Below, piece after piece: positions 20,005-28,726 of a stretch of DNA of 64,000 nt. The stretch spans positions 124,001-188,000 of the forward strand of contig JAUNUY010000002.1 in the NCBI GenBank assembly GCA_030537935.1, read 5' to 3'. Position numbers and translations under genes: made by a program. Numbering within the stretch: the first letter of the stretch is position 1; every line of letters begins with the position of its first letter. The notes beneath the pieces were generated by a model. It was given only the letters and a program-made list of their open reading frames with translations. It was not told where the DNA came from and searched no databases. Source of the stretch: Eubacteriales bacterium (GTDB lineage: Bacteria; Bacillota; Clostridia; Lachnospirales; Lachnospiraceae).

Positions 20005-20979
20005 TTATTTAATACGTTCCATATACTGTCCCGTGCCAACGGCGACCGCCGTCATGGGCTCTTCCGCCCGCACGACACTGATGCCCGTCCGGGCTTCAAT
20101 CATATCGTCAAATCCGTCAATCAGCGAGCCGCCGCCCGAAAGAACGATGCCGCGATAAGCGATGTCCGCCGCCAACTCCGGCGGGGTCCGCTCCAACGTC
20201 GTCTGAATCGCCTGAATGACTTGCTCACTCAAATCCTCGAAACACATCCTTGTCTCATCAGAGGAAACCTCGACCATGCGTGGTAAGCCGGACATCAAAT
20301 CCCTTCCGCTCACTTCCATGATGGCAACCTCGTCCCGCTTGAACAGACTGCCGATTTTCATCTTAATCTGTTCCGCCGTATTTTGTCCGATGAGCAGATT
20401 ATGCTCCTTACGGATGTAGTAGGCCAGTTCCTTATCGAAATCCTCTCCGGCCGTCTTGATGGACGTACTCTCCACGGCACCGTTGAGGGAAATCACCGCC
20501 ACGTCCGTTGTACCGCCGCCCACGTCCACAATGAGGTTGCCCACCGGCTTCGAAACGTCGATGCCGACACCGATGGCGGAAGCAATCGGTTCTTCAATCG
20601 TAAAGACCTCCCTTGCACCCGCCCGGATGGCCGCATCTTCCACCGCGCGCTTTTCCACTTCCGTTGCCAAGGTCGGCACGCTGATACATACCCGAGGTTT
20701 CCGCCATGTCTTGCGGCCGATGGCCTTGTTGATGAAATATTTCAACAGCTCCGCCGTCAGGGTGAAATTGGAAATGACGCCCTCCTTTACGGGTCGAATG
20801 GCGACAATGTTTCCGGGTGTTCGTCCGAGCATCTGCCGCGCCTCCTCCCCGATAGCCGTAATCTTATTCACACTGCGATCAAAAGCAACGACGGACGGTT
20901 CCTTGACCACAACGCCCCGTCCGCGAATATAAACCAATATACTGGTTGTTCCTAAATCAATGCCAACATCTACCGACAT
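20005..20979 (-). CDS. mreB: Rod-shape determining protein MreB/Mbl
   Basis: This actin homologue forms membrane-associated filaments that guide lateral wall synthesis. The 324 residues contain the phosphate-1 loop DLGTTS at residue 8, the connecting IEEPIASAIG, the phosphate-2 loop VDVGGGTTDVAVIS and the adenosine loop VLSGGGSLIDG. Mbl or MreBH cannot be excluded, because no mreC or mreD follows; recD2 is next. AAGGAG precedes the ATG and a promoter lies just upstream. Confidence 0.92.
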   Translation of the reverse strand: MSVDVGIDLGTTSILVYIRGRGVVVKEPSVVAFDRSVNKITAIGEEARQMLGRTPGNIVAIRPVKEGVISNFTLTAELLKYFINKAIGRKTWRKPRVCISVPTLATEVEKRAVEDAAIRAGAREVFTIEEPIASAIGVGIDVSKPVGNLIVDVGGGTTDVAVISLNGAVESTSIKTAGEDFDKELAYYIRKEHNLLIGQNTAEQIKMKIGSLFKRDEVAIMEVSGRDLMSGLPRMVEVSSDETRMCFEDLSEQVIQAIQTTLERTPPELAADIAYRGIVLSGGGSLIDGFDDMIEARTGISVVRAEEPMTAVAVGTGQYMERIK

Positions 20980-21015
20980 ACGCTCTCCTTCCGCCTGTCC
21001 GTTTCTTCTTTTAAA

Positions 21016-21043
21016 AACATATCACACGGGTACGGATTGTCAA
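21016..21043 (-). promoter_or_regulatory. Promoter upstream of mreB
   Basis: Minus-strand TTGACA and TATGTT (with an extended TG) are 16 bases apart, about 40 bases upstream of the mreB ATG. The -35 box is a perfect consensus. Confidence 0.65.
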
Positions 21044-21137
21044 GCAGATTTCGTCCCCGTCATCCGCCCGTTTTGTCAAATACCGTGTCTCCGTCTTCCC
21101 CTTTGTGCCAATCCGTCTCAGCCGAACTCGGCACCGC

Positions 21138-21719
21138 TTACAGGCCCAAATGTTCAGCCACACTTCGCAGGGCACGTCCGCGATGACTGCAGGCGTTCTT
21201 CCGTGCCGGCGACATCTCCGCCGCAGTCATGCCGAATTCCGGCACATAAAAAATCGGGTCATAGCCGAACCCGCCCTCTCCCGCCGGCATCTCCGCTATA
21301 CGTCCTTCAAATACACCGCGAAACACTTCATTGCGACCGTCCGGCCAAGCAATGGCTATGGCACAAATAAAACGGGCACTCCGGGCCATTCCCCGAGCCG
21401 CCCGCATGCGTTCTAAAATAATTCGATTCTTCTCCTCATACGGGGTATCATGCCCCAGGTAACGGGCCGAATATATGCCGGGTTCACCATTTAAGTAATC
21501 GATGACCAAACCGCTGTCATCCGCAAGCGTTAGCCGATTGACTTGGTCACAGACGGTCCGTGCCTTAATCACGGCATTCTCCTCAAACGTCTTTCCGTTC
21601 TCGATAATTTCCAACCCCGGACATACCTCATCTACGGTACGCACCCGGTATCCCGGTAACATCTCGCGAATCTCCCGTACCTTATTTTGATTTCCCGTTG
21701 CTACAATAATTTCTTTCAT
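21138..21719 (-). CDS. rdgB: XTP/dITP pyrophosphatase (RdgB/HAM1)
   Basis: This house-cleaning enzyme hydrolyses dITP and XTP to monophosphates so that deaminated purines stay out of DNA. The 193 residues show the family start IIVATGNQNKVREI, the catalytic LADDSGLVIDYLNGEPGIYS, the GEGGFGYDPIF loop and the C-terminal SHRGRAL. The ATG overlaps the stop of the upstream RNA methyltransferase gene by four bases, indicating coupling. A promoter for mreB follows, so it may be the end of its transcription unit. Confidence 0.95.
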   Translation of the reverse strand: MKEIIVATGNQNKVREIREMLPGYRVRTVDEVCPGLEIIENGKTFEENAVIKARTVCDQVNRLTLADDSGLVIDYLNGEPGIYSARYLGHDTPYEEKNRIILERMRAARGMARSARFICAIAIAWPDGRNEVFRGVFEGRIAEMPAGEGGFGYDPIFYVPEFGMTAAEMSPARKNACSHRGRALRSVAEHLGL

Positions 21720-22900
21720 GCTGATGGCTCCCTATCCGTTGCCGCCTTATCGACCGGTCGGCTTTTATGCGGCTTCTCACCCATGTACTGATGCAAATAG
21801 GTCTTTAACATGCCGCTGTAGACCTTGCGATTCTTTGTGGACTCCCGACCGATGGCCTTTGTACAGCGCGAGTATGCACTGAGAATGAAAAAGGACCATG
21901 TCGGATTCATACGAATGATTTCACCGATCTTTTCGTACAATCCGTGCACCGCATCCGTATCGGCCAACCGTTTACCGTACGGCGGGTTTGTAATCATAAA
22001 ACCGTATTTTTTGGACGTTGAAAAATCGTTGATGTCCCGTTGCTGAAAATGAATCACTTCCGCCACGCCTGCAGCGGCCGCATTTTCTCTGGCCGCCCGC
22101 AATATCCGCGGGTCGATGTCGAAGGCCTGAATATCGATCTCCGGATTCTTCTCAACGGCATCGTAAGCCTCCTCTCGAATGAGGACCCACTCACGGGGCG
22201 GTATCAGGTTTCGCCAATTCATGCTGTCGAACTTCCGTTTGATGCCCGGCGCGATATTCATCGCCATCATGGCCGCCTCAATCGGAATCGTCCCGCTGCC
22301 GCAAAACGGATCCGCCAGCGCACGCCCCGCGTTGTACGGCGACAGCTGAATGATCGATGCCGCCAAGGTCTCGGACAAGGGCGCCTTGCTTACATAACGC
22401 CGATAACCGCGACGATGCAGGGACGGCCCCGTCGTGTCCAGCGAAAAGGTGGCGGTGTCATTCATAATGCTGACCGTCACAGGGTAAACCGCCCCCGTCT
22501 CCGGAAGTACGGTTGTCTTGTGTACCTTCTTCAGTTGCTCGACAATAGCCTTTTTCGTAATGGCCTGTATATCGCGGATGCTGAACAAAGCCGAACGAAG
22601 GGTCGTCACCTTTGATACGGGGAAAGCCCCGTCCGCCGGAATAAAATCGCCCCATGGTAGACTGTAGACACTCTCGAACAGCTCTTCAAAGGTCTCCACA
22701 TGCTGAAACCCCAATTCCAGCAGGATGCGTTCCGGCGTCCGTAAAAACATATTCGCACGAACAATCCCTTCCGCGTCCGCCAAAAACTTCACGCGTCCGG
22801 TTAATACGGCTTCAATTTCATAGCCTAAATCATATATCTCCCGTTTCGTCACGGCCTCCATACCGAAGTGACAGACGGCCGTTAATAAATAAGTACTCAT
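21716..22900 (-). CDS. THUMP-domain class I RNA methyltransferase (RlmL/YpsC type)
   Basis: The 394-residue protein joins an N-terminal THUMP RNA-binding region (residues 1-160) to a Rossmann methyltransferase (about 165-385). Visible motifs are ADPFCGSGTIPIEAA for AdoMet binding and MITNPPYGKRL, the NPPY signature of N2-guanine methyltransferases. By family it most likely makes an m2G in 23S rRNA. It overlaps the DUF1700-like gene upstream and rdgB downstream by four bases each. Confidence 0.9.
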   Translation of the reverse strand: MSTYLLTAVCHFGMEAVTKREIYDLGYEIEAVLTGRVKFLADAEGIVRANMFLRTPERILLELGFQHVETFEELFESVYSLPWGDFIPADGAFPVSKVTTLRSALFSIRDIQAITKKAIVEQLKKVHKTTVLPETGAVYPVTVSIMNDTATFSLDTTGPSLHRRGYRRYVSKAPLSETLAASIIQLSPYNAGRALADPFCGSGTIPIEAAMMAMNIAPGIKRKFDSMNWRNLIPPREWVLIREEAYDAVEKNPEIDIQAFDIDPRILRAARENAAAAGVAEVIHFQQRDINDFSTSKKYGFMITNPPYGKRLADTDAVHGLYEKIGEIIRMNPTWSFFILSAYSRCTKAIGRESTKNRKVYSGMLKTYLHQYMGEKPHKSRPVDKAATDREPSA

Positions 22901-23403
22901 TTAAGTTTCCTGACTAACCATAGGATGCCCGCAACCAGCAAAATCGCCGGCAGGGCCCACAGAAACAACTTGCCGACCAGTATCACCGTTTTGAATATCG
23001 CCACCAAAATCAGGGCGACGACAACCAGTACCAATACGAGCGCAAGCAATAAACGCGGCGCACAACCGGATGTGCCGACGCCGAATGAAGTGCCATCCCG
23101 AACATCGGCACCGTTCGGTCGGTCCTGCCGCGGCGGCGGTGTGTCCGACCGTCCGGTGGACACTTCTTCCCCGTCATAGTATGTATAGTTGTCATCACGC
23201 ATTCCGCTGATTTTGTCCGCATCCAGGATGCTGCGGGCAATCAGACGCGGATCCCCGAGTTCTTCGGAAATTTCTTCTTCCGTACGTCCCTTCCGCTTCT
23301 CCCGTGCAAAATATGTTCTGTAATACGCTTCATTTGCCGCAATCTCACGCTCGCTCATCTCCCCTTCGAGCGCTTCACGCAACAAGCGTAGAAATTCTTT
23401 CAT
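22897..23403 (-). CDS. DUF1700/HAAS-domain membrane protein
   Basis: The N-terminal 60 residues (MKEFLRLLREALEG to DPRLIARSIL) match the HAAS/DUF1700 helical domain, which in other Bacillota pairs with PadR regulators or sits in small envelope-stress modules. A Gly/Pro/Asp-rich linker follows, then two adjacent membrane helices (about 117-140 and 144-165). No PadR gene is next to it; it lies between rqcP and the rRNA methyltransferase with overlapping or near-touching ends. Function is not known. GGAGG precedes the ATG. Confidence 0.75.
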   Translation of the reverse strand: MKEFLRLLREALEGEMSEREIAANEAYYRTYFAREKRKGRTEEEISEELGDPRLIARSILDADKISGMRDDNYTYYDGEEVSTGRSDTPPPRQDRPNGADVRDGTSFGVGTSGCAPRLLLALVLVLVVVALILVAIFKTVILVGKLFLWALPAILLVAGILWLVRKLK

Positions 23404-23404
23404 G

Positions 23405-23650
23405 CTATGCCTCCGGATAACGGAACAGGCTTTCCGCCTCTTCCTTCTTCGTGGTATCTTTCAGTGCCAGCACCTCCACCCGTACCGTCCGTTCACCGAA
23501 TCGGATATCGATCATATCCCCCGGTTTGACCTTGAACGAAGGCTTCACCGCCGTACCGTTTACGAAAACGCGACCGTTCGTACAGGCCTGCGTTGCCACG
23601 GTACGCCGCTTAATCAGTCTGGTCACCTTTAAATATTTGTCAATTCTCAT
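23405..23650 (-). CDS. rqcP: S4-domain RNA-binding protein RqcP (YlmH/HslR-like)
   Basis: The 81 residues are a bare S4 domain: MRIDKYLKVTRLIKRR, CTNGRVFVNG, PGDMIDIRFG. By homology to B. subtilis RqcP it binds 50S subunits carrying peptidyl-tRNA and works with RqcH in C-terminal alanine tailing. I start at the ATG at 23650 (GGGAG upstream); a longer reading would run through the HU terminator. It is two bases from the DUF1700-like start. Confidence 0.88.
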   Translation of the reverse strand: MRIDKYLKVTRLIKRRTVATQACTNGRVFVNGTAVKPSFKVKPGDMIDIRFGERTVRVEVLALKDTTKKEEAESLFRYPEA

Positions 23651-23671
23651 GTTTCTCCCGCAATTTAAAAT

Positions 23672-23698
23672 AGAGGAATGCCCTGACGGCATCCCTCT
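23672..23698 (-). terminator. Rho-independent terminator after the HU gene
   Basis: On the minus strand AGAGGGATGCC and GGCATTCCTCT form an 11-pair stem around GTCAG, followed by ATTTTAAATT. It begins 14 bases after the HU stop; rqcP downstream therefore depends on read-through or an unseen promoter. Confidence 0.85.
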
Positions 23699-23711
23699 AA
23701 ACAATCGTCGA

Positions 23712-23987
23712 TTATTTATTCACGGCATCCTTCAACGCTTTACCCGCTTTGAAACGCGGAGACTTGGATGCGGCGATTTTAATTTCTTCACCCGTCTTCG
23801 GATTTCTGCCGATTCGAGCACTTCTTTCACCGACCTCGAACGTGCCGAAACCGACGAGTTGTACCTTTTCTCCTTTTTGGAGTTCTTCGGTCACAATCTC
23901 GACAAATGCCTTTACGACTGCTTCAGCATCCTTCTTGGAGATGGCCGCTTTTTCAGCAAGACCTGCTACTAATTCGGTTTTATTCAT
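23712..23987 (-). CDS. hup: HU-family DNA-binding protein
   Basis: This is a small nucleoid protein of 91 residues that bends and compacts DNA as a dimer. It matches the family throughout: [20 protein letters not shown] at the start, [18 protein letters not shown] at the turn before the DNA arm, the arm [19 protein letters not shown] and the final helix. A very strong AGGAGGAGG ribosome site and a near-consensus promoter suggest high expression. Confidence 0.98.
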   Translation of the reverse strand: MNKTELVAGLAEKAAISKKDAEAVVKAFVEIVTEELQKGEKVQLVGFGTFEVGERSARIGRNPKTGEEIKIAASKSPRFKAGKALKDAVNK

Positions 23988-24016
23988 TTTCTTCCTCCTC
24001 CTGTATCAGTATTTCC

Positions 24017-24045
24017 TTTATATCCTTTTTTAGCGACTTTGTCAA
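24017..24045 (-). promoter_or_regulatory. Strong promoter of the HU gene
   Basis: Minus-strand TTGACA and TATAAA are 17 bases apart, about 30 bases upstream of the HU start codon. Confidence 0.85.
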
Positions 24046-24090
24046 GGATTATTTCAAATCCCGAACCGTCCCCGTCCCAAAAATACAATC

Positions 24091-25170
24091 TTACTTCATT
24101 TGTACGGGCGCGTTTTGTTGTACTTGTTTGTACTTCTCCCAGTAATCCGTATCCGCTTGGAAAGAAATCGATGCCAGTTTCTCCTCATTAACGTATACGT
24201 CCTGTGTCCATGTGCCCAGACGTTCATTGAAGGCTTCTTCCCGTTTCTGAACGAGGCTTTGTGCCTTGCTCACCAATTCTTTTTTCGCCTGTTCGGTATC
24301 GATTTCCCGCACTTGGACAACGATAAAACCGTTGATTACATCGCCCTGCTTTACCTCCATGATGTCGGCATCGCCTTCCTTCATGTTCAGTACCTTATCC
24401 AACGGGATATCCATGCCCTGCATCGTATCCGCCGGCACGTTCTTTGCTATGACTCCCGGCACGGGTGCCATCTTTGCGGCTTGCGCCACTTCCTGAATGC
24501 CTTTGCCGCCCTTCAACTCTTCCAGCATCTTTTCCGCCGAAGAACGTGCTTCACCCTCCGAGGCCTGCACGGGTACGATGATTTGATCATAGAGTACGAC
24601 CTTGCCGAAGTCTTCATTTACCTGTTCCGCTTCAATCGCCTTCTTGCGGACCTTCCCTGCCAGCATGTCTTTGGTATAAAACTCTATCATCGCCTCTTCC
24701 GTCAGATTCACGCCCTTGCTCGCAAAAAAGTCCACGATATTGTTTTTATAGGTCTGACCGAGTTGCGTCTTTACGACTTCCGTCAACCGATCCTTCTCTT
24801 CCTGCGTCAGTGACACGTCATAATCCTTCGCATGTGCCAAAAGTGCCAGCATCTCTTTGCCCTTTTTCACGGCCCGTTCTTTTGCCACTTCTTCCCGGGT
24901 CTTGTCGGACGCTTCATTCGCTTTTTCGGCCCACATGCCTTCTACCGGCATCCCGCTGTTGGCAATGTTCACTTCTTCGCCCAATTCTTCGGCATAGAAA
25001 AACATACGACCAATCTCGTCGCTCATCGTCTCTTTTCCGTACGTCATAAACGATGTTTCCCGCAAAGTCTCTTCCGTCACATTACCGACTGCGCGGTCAA
25101 AGGCGGAGCAGCCCGTTCCCAACACCATGGTGGCCACCAGCAGACCTGCAAAGAGTTTCGTTTTTTTCAT
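24091..25170 (-). CDS. PrsA/SurA-like lipoprotein, probable extracytoplasmic foldase or chaperone
   Basis: The 359-residue protein starts with a lipoprotein signal (MKKTKLFAGLL, lipobox LGTGC with Cys21). The helical N-terminal part resembles SurA/PrsA chaperone domains, and residues about 190-300 (VVLYDQIIVPV..., KGGKGIQEVAQAA..., INGFIVVQVREI) look like a diverged parvulin core. In PrsA this arrangement helps exported proteins fold outside the membrane. Parvulin catalytic residues are not clear, so isomerase activity is uncertain. The ATG at 25170 has GGGAGG upstream. Its promoter is back-to-back with that of glmS. Confidence 0.7.
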   Translation of the reverse strand: MKKTKLFAGLLVATMVLGTGCSAFDRAVGNVTEETLRETSFMTYGKETMSDEIGRMFFYAEELGEEVNIANSGMPVEGMWAEKANEASDKTREEVAKERAVKKGKEMLALLAHAKDYDVSLTQEEKDRLTEVVKTQLGQTYKNNIVDFFASKGVNLTEEAMIEFYTKDMLAGKVRKKAIEAEQVNEDFGKVVLYDQIIVPVQASEGEARSSAEKMLEELKGGKGIQEVAQAAKMAPVPGVIAKNVPADTMQGMDIPLDKVLNMKEGDADIMEVKQGDVINGFIVVQVREIDTEQAKKELVSKAQSLVQKREEAFNERLGTWTQDVYVNEEKLASISFQADTDYWEKYKQVQQNAPVQMK

Positions 25171-25217
25171 ATTAAGATTCCTCCCGATCAATTTCAATTT
25201 GCATAATTACAGTGGTC

Positions 25218-25246
25218 ATTATAAGCCTTTTCCTTTGTATTATCAA
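25218..25246 (-). promoter_or_regulatory. Promoter of the PrsA-like lipoprotein gene
   Basis: Minus-strand TTGATA and a perfect TATAAT are separated by 17 bases, about 45 bases upstream of the ATG. Confidence 0.8.
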
Positions 25247-25254
25247 GTTTATAA

Positions 25255-25283
25255 TTGATTTTTATTTTTGCCCATGATAAAAT
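25255..25283 (+). promoter_or_regulatory. Promoter of glmS
   Basis: Plus-strand TTGATT and TAAAAT (extended TGA) are 17 bases apart. Its -35 box is only 8 bases from the -35 box of the divergent lipoprotein promoter, so the two may interfere. The leader to glmS would be about 90 bases. Confidence 0.6.
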
Positions 25284-25376
25284 TATATGTCTAATGTTTG
25301 ATGAATTATAAAACGATTCGCTTTGCGAGACAATCGGCAGCCGTCGATTATGACGAAGCAATAAAGGAGGCATACT

Positions 25377-27194
25377 ATGTGCGGTATCGTAGGATATGTC
25401 GGCCGGCAGCAAGCCCGCGACATCATTTTGCATGGTTTAAAAGAATTGGAGTACCGGGGCTATGACAGTGCCGGCATGGCCGTTGCCGATAAAGAGGGAA
25501 CATACGTCCGAAAAGCGGTCGGTCGGGTGGAAAACTTGGCCGAAGCGGTCAACCGGGAACAGCCGGAAGGCACGTGTGCCATCGGGCACACGCGCTGGGC
25601 CACCCACGGTGGTGCCACGGAGAACAATTGCCATCCGCACCAAAGTGGGCGGGTCACCCTGATTCACAACGGTATCATCGAAAACTACAAAGAATTGGCC
25701 GGCATATTGGCCAACGAAGGCCGGACGCCCGTTTCCGAAACGGATTCGGAAATCCTCGCCATGTTTCTGGATGCCCGCTATGACGGCGATCCCATAAAAA
25801 CCATGCGCGAGTGTCTGCCGGAAGTAGAAGGTTCCTATGCCATTTGCGTCCTCTTCGCCGACCATCCGGATGAGATTTACATCGCACGCCTGGGTAGCCC
25901 GTTAATATACGGTACCACCTCGGACGGTGCCTACGTAGCATCCGACATCGTCGCCATCTTGGCCTATACGGACACCTACTCCGTTCTGCCGGAGGGTGCC
26001 GTTGCACGACTTCGGACGGACGAAGTCCGGGTCATCACTTTCAACGGCCGTAATATCAAACCGCCGGTTGAAACGGTTTCCTGGAACGTGGAGAGTGCGA
26101 AGAAGGACGGATACGAGTATTACATGCTCAAAGAAATCCACGAAGAATATGACGCCCTTCAAGCCACACTCCGCCCCCGCATCATCCATGCGTTACCGGA
26201 TTTCAGTGCGGATAATGTGGAAGATGAGTTTTTCAAGCAGGTTGATCGTATCGTCATCTCCGCATGCGGTACGGCCTTGCACGCGGGTATGGTCGGCAGC
26301 CATTTGCTGGAACAGTTGCTGCGTATTGAAACGCGCGTTGAAATCGCCTCTGAATTCCGCTATGGCAACCCGATTCTGGATGAACGGACGCTCCTGATTG
26401 TCATCAGCCAATCCGGTGAGACGGCAGACACGCTGGCAGCCTTGCGTCTTGCAAATGAACGGGGTGCAAAAACGCTCGCCATCGTGAATGTCAAAGGCTC
26501 GGCCATCGCCCGGGAAGCACAGCGCGTACTCTATACGCATGCCGGACCGGAAATCGCTGTGGCCAGCACCAAGGCGTATGCCGTTCAGATGGGCCTCATC
26601 TACCTCATCGCCCTGCGTTTCGGGCTGGTCACCTGTCGACTGGACGAACCGACCGTTGCCCATCAAATCACCCGTTTGATGGAGACCGTGGATCTCATTC
26701 CCGACATCTTGGCCCGCGAAAAAGAAATTGAAGCCGTTGCAAAGGAACTGATTCATGAAGAACATCTCTTCTTCATCGGGCGCGGCATCGACTATGCCCT
26801 CTCACTGGAAGGTTCTCTGAAACTGAAAGAAATCTCCTACATCCATTCGGAGGCCTATGCCGCCGGCGAACTGAAACACGGCACCATCTCCCTGATTTCC
26901 GAGGGGATGCCCGTTATCGCCATCTGTTCTCAGGACCGGTTGATTCCGAAGATGATCTCCAACATCCGGGAAGTGGAATCCCGGGGTGCCAAGGTCATTT
27001 TCATAACAAATGAAGACTATACGGGTGACGAAGGGAAGTCTCAATGGCGTATTAACATCCCGAAAACGGACGCCTTCTATACGGCTATCCCGGTCAGCAT
27101 CATCCTCCAACTGATTGCCTACTACGTGAGCTATCACAAGGGGCTGGATGTAGATCATCCCCGTAACTTGGCGAAATCCGTCACGGTCGAATAA
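25377..27194 (+). CDS. glmS: Glutamine-fructose-6-phosphate aminotransferase GlmS
   Basis: GlmS makes glucosamine-6-phosphate from fructose-6-phosphate and glutamine, the entry to peptidoglycan amino sugars. The 605 residues begin MCGIVGYVG, exposing the nucleophile Cys after Met removal, then show the glutaminase motif GHTRWATHG, two SIS domains with SACGTALHAG and SQSGETADT, and the conserved C-terminus LAKSVTVE. AAAGGAGG precedes the ATG. It is one of only three plus-strand genes here. I see no glmS ribozyme core in the short leader. Confidence 0.98.
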   Translation: MCGIVGYVGRQQARDIILHGLKELEYRGYDSAGMAVADKEGTYVRKAVGRVENLAEAVNREQPEGTCAIGHTRWATHGGATENNCHPHQSGRVTLIHNGIIENYKELAGILANEGRTPVSETDSEILAMFLDARYDGDPIKTMRECLPEVEGSYAICVLFADHPDEIYIARLGSPLIYGTTSDGAYVASDIVAILAYTDTYSVLPEGAVARLRTDEVRVITFNGRNIKPPVETVSWNVESAKKDGYEYYMLKEIHEEYDALQATLRPRIIHALPDFSADNVEDEFFKQVDRIVISACGTALHAGMVGSHLLEQLLRIETRVEIASEFRYGNPILDERTLLIVISQSGETADTLAALRLANERGAKTLAIVNVKGSAIAREAQRVLYTHAGPEIAVASTKAYAVQMGLIYLIALRFGLVTCRLDEPTVAHQITRLMETVDLIPDILAREKEIEAVAKELIHEEHLFFIGRGIDYALSLEGSLKLKEISYIHSEAYAAGELKHGTISLISEGMPVIAICSQDRLIPKMISNIREVESRGAKVIFITNEDYTGDEGKSQWRINIPKTDAFYTAIPVSIILQLIAYYVSYHKGLDVDHPRNLAKSVTVE

Positions 27195-27210
27195 ATGTTT
27201 ATTATAAAAA

Positions 27211-27241
27211 ATGCCGGCAGAAATAATTCGTCTGCCGGCAT
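27211..27241. terminator. Bidirectional terminator between glmS and the O-antigen-ligase-like gene
   Basis: An 11-pair perfect stem (ATGCCGGCAGA/TCTGCCGGCAT) has T runs on both sides when read from either strand, so it can end glmS on plus and the converging ligase-like gene on minus. Confidence 0.92.
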
Positions 27242-27261
27242 TTTTTATAATCGGATACCAC

Positions 27262-27317
27262 AACGCCGTCATCGGCGATGTCTCGAATGAAACGAATACA
27301 TCGCCGATGACGGCGTT
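27262..27317. repeat. Perfect 20 bp inverted repeat, long hairpin
   Basis: The arms 27262-27281 and 27298-27317 are exact reverse complements around a 16-base loop. It lies between the glmS terminator and the stop of the ligase-like gene. No T run follows on either strand, so it is not a simple terminator; it could stabilise the 3' end of the minus-strand message or be a remnant. Confidence 0.8.
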
Positions 27318-27352
27318 TATCGTACGCTTCCCTCTTGAACGGGATAACGCTC

Positions 27353-28726
27353 TCACCCGGCGGTCTCCGTCGTTACACAACGACTGCGGGCTTCCCGAAC
27401 GGCCAGCATGGCGTAACCTGTCAACAGCCAGAACAGAATCGAAGAGTAGTTGAAAATATACAAAATTCTGGACTCGACGAGTTCCTCCACGAACATGATA
27501 ATCAAAAATGCCATCACCATCTTCATCGCGGGCCGGCCCGGTTCTTTCAAGATATAACGGATGTAGCGGACAACGCAAAGTACCGCAAAAACCAAAAATA
27601 CACCCAATGATAAGACTCCGCCGACCGTCAGAATCATCAGATAGATATTATGATTACCGAACAGACGGACGATAATGCCCCAGTGTTCACCAAAGTATCG
27701 CGTCGAATCCGTTCGTAACTCGTAAAAACCGTTCCCGATAACCGGCGATTTTTGGATAATGGGCAAGGTCGACGCCCAAAGCCCCATCCGACCCTGCGTA
27801 ATATTTCCGCTGAGAACTGCTCTAGTCCCTTCCAGCTCCTCTTCTTCCTTCATCTTTTCCGGGTCAAATCTCTCTTCCGAAATCAGTCGATGAATCATGC
27901 GTACGGGCTGAATGGTCACATGGCCGATATACAAATCGGCACCGAAATACAAGATGACTACGGCCAGTATGGCGATCGGCATCCTACGAAAACGCGCCTT
28001 CCACGTTTGCCGCCCGTATAAGAATACGGCGCCCGTAAAGAGCATAAACGCAAACAATACCCATACCGTACGACTCTGTGCCAACATCATCACATGCAGC
28101 TGAAGAATGATGTTGGCAATATGAAATTTTCTGTGACGAGTGGTCCGCCATAGACAAAACGAAAACAACATGCCGACCAAGGCCAGCAGTGCCGTCATGT
28201 TGGCGTTGAACAATCCCCACAGTCTGCCTTCATAGACCCCGAATACCTCTTCAAAGCCGTTCAGATAGTACGACCCGTGCATGTAGAACAGATACATGAT
28301 TATATCCGCAATGCCGATAAGAAACAGAACGGGCACGGCCAGATTCAGGAAAAAGCGACGCTCCGCCGCGGCAGATGCCGAATCCTCATTTTGTGCCAGG
28401 CCGAAAAACAACAGAATCATCGTGGTTAATTCCGTCAGGTTGTCAGCCGTGTAATGACTGTAATTGTACACCGTCATAATCACGTGCAACAAGCAGAACA
28501 ACAAAAGGATGATGTTTTCGGTCCGCTTCAAGGTCTTTGGATGCCGGAAAATCTGACGGCCGATAAAGGCTATCAATATTACCGTCAATATCATCCGAAA
28601 GATAAACAGCCGGGACAATGCCGCCGTCAGACCCAAGAGGATGATAAGGCATTTCATCCCCGTCTGTACCCGATTGAGCTTTCCAAGTCGGAGCGACGGC
28701 CCGCCGTTTATTTCTTCCGGTCGCAT
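27353..28726 (-). CDS. O-antigen ligase/Wzy-like polytopic membrane protein
   Basis: The 457 residues contain about ten hydrophobic segments and a large outside loop (about 260-370) before the last helices, the arrangement of WaaL/Wzy/RodA-unrelated O-antigen ligases. The loop segment [20 protein letters not shown] and the later [15 protein letters not shown] are typical of the family. It probably polymerises or attaches a surface glycan; the substrate is unknown. The start overlaps pgi by 19 bases, and an internal ATG at 28657 is an alternative start. Confidence 0.78.
   Translation of the reverse strand: MRPEEINGGPSLRLGKLNRVQTGMKCLIILLGLTAALSRLFIFRMILTVILIAFIGRQIFRHPKTLKRTENIILLLFCLLHVIMTVYNYSHYTADNLTELTTMILLFFGLAQNEDSASAAAERRFFLNLAVPVLFLIGIADIIMYLFYMHGSYYLNGFEEVFGVYEGRLWGLFNANMTALLALVGMLFSFCLWRTTRHRKFHIANIILQLHVMMLAQSRTVWVLFAFMLFTGAVFLYGRQTWKARFRRMPIAILAVVILYFGADLYIGHVTIQPVRMIHRLISEERFDPEKMKEEEELEGTRAVLSGNITQGRMGLWASTLPIIQKSPVIGNGFYELRTDSTRYFGEHWGIIVRLFGNHNIYLMILTVGGVLSLGVFLVFAVLCVVRYIRYILKEPGRPAMKMVMAFLIIMFVEELVESRILYIFNYSSILFWLLTGYAMLAVREARSRCVTTETAG

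Noticed and set aside
24100..24813. Long open frame antisense to the PrsA-like lipoprotein gene (237 codons)
   Set aside because: It is an opposite-strand shadow of a gene with clear lipobox, promoter and ribosome site, and its product has no recognisable composition or motif.
25284..25376. glmS ribozyme or other riboswitch before glmS
   Set aside because: The leader is short and I could not find the conserved core; kept only as an observation of absence.
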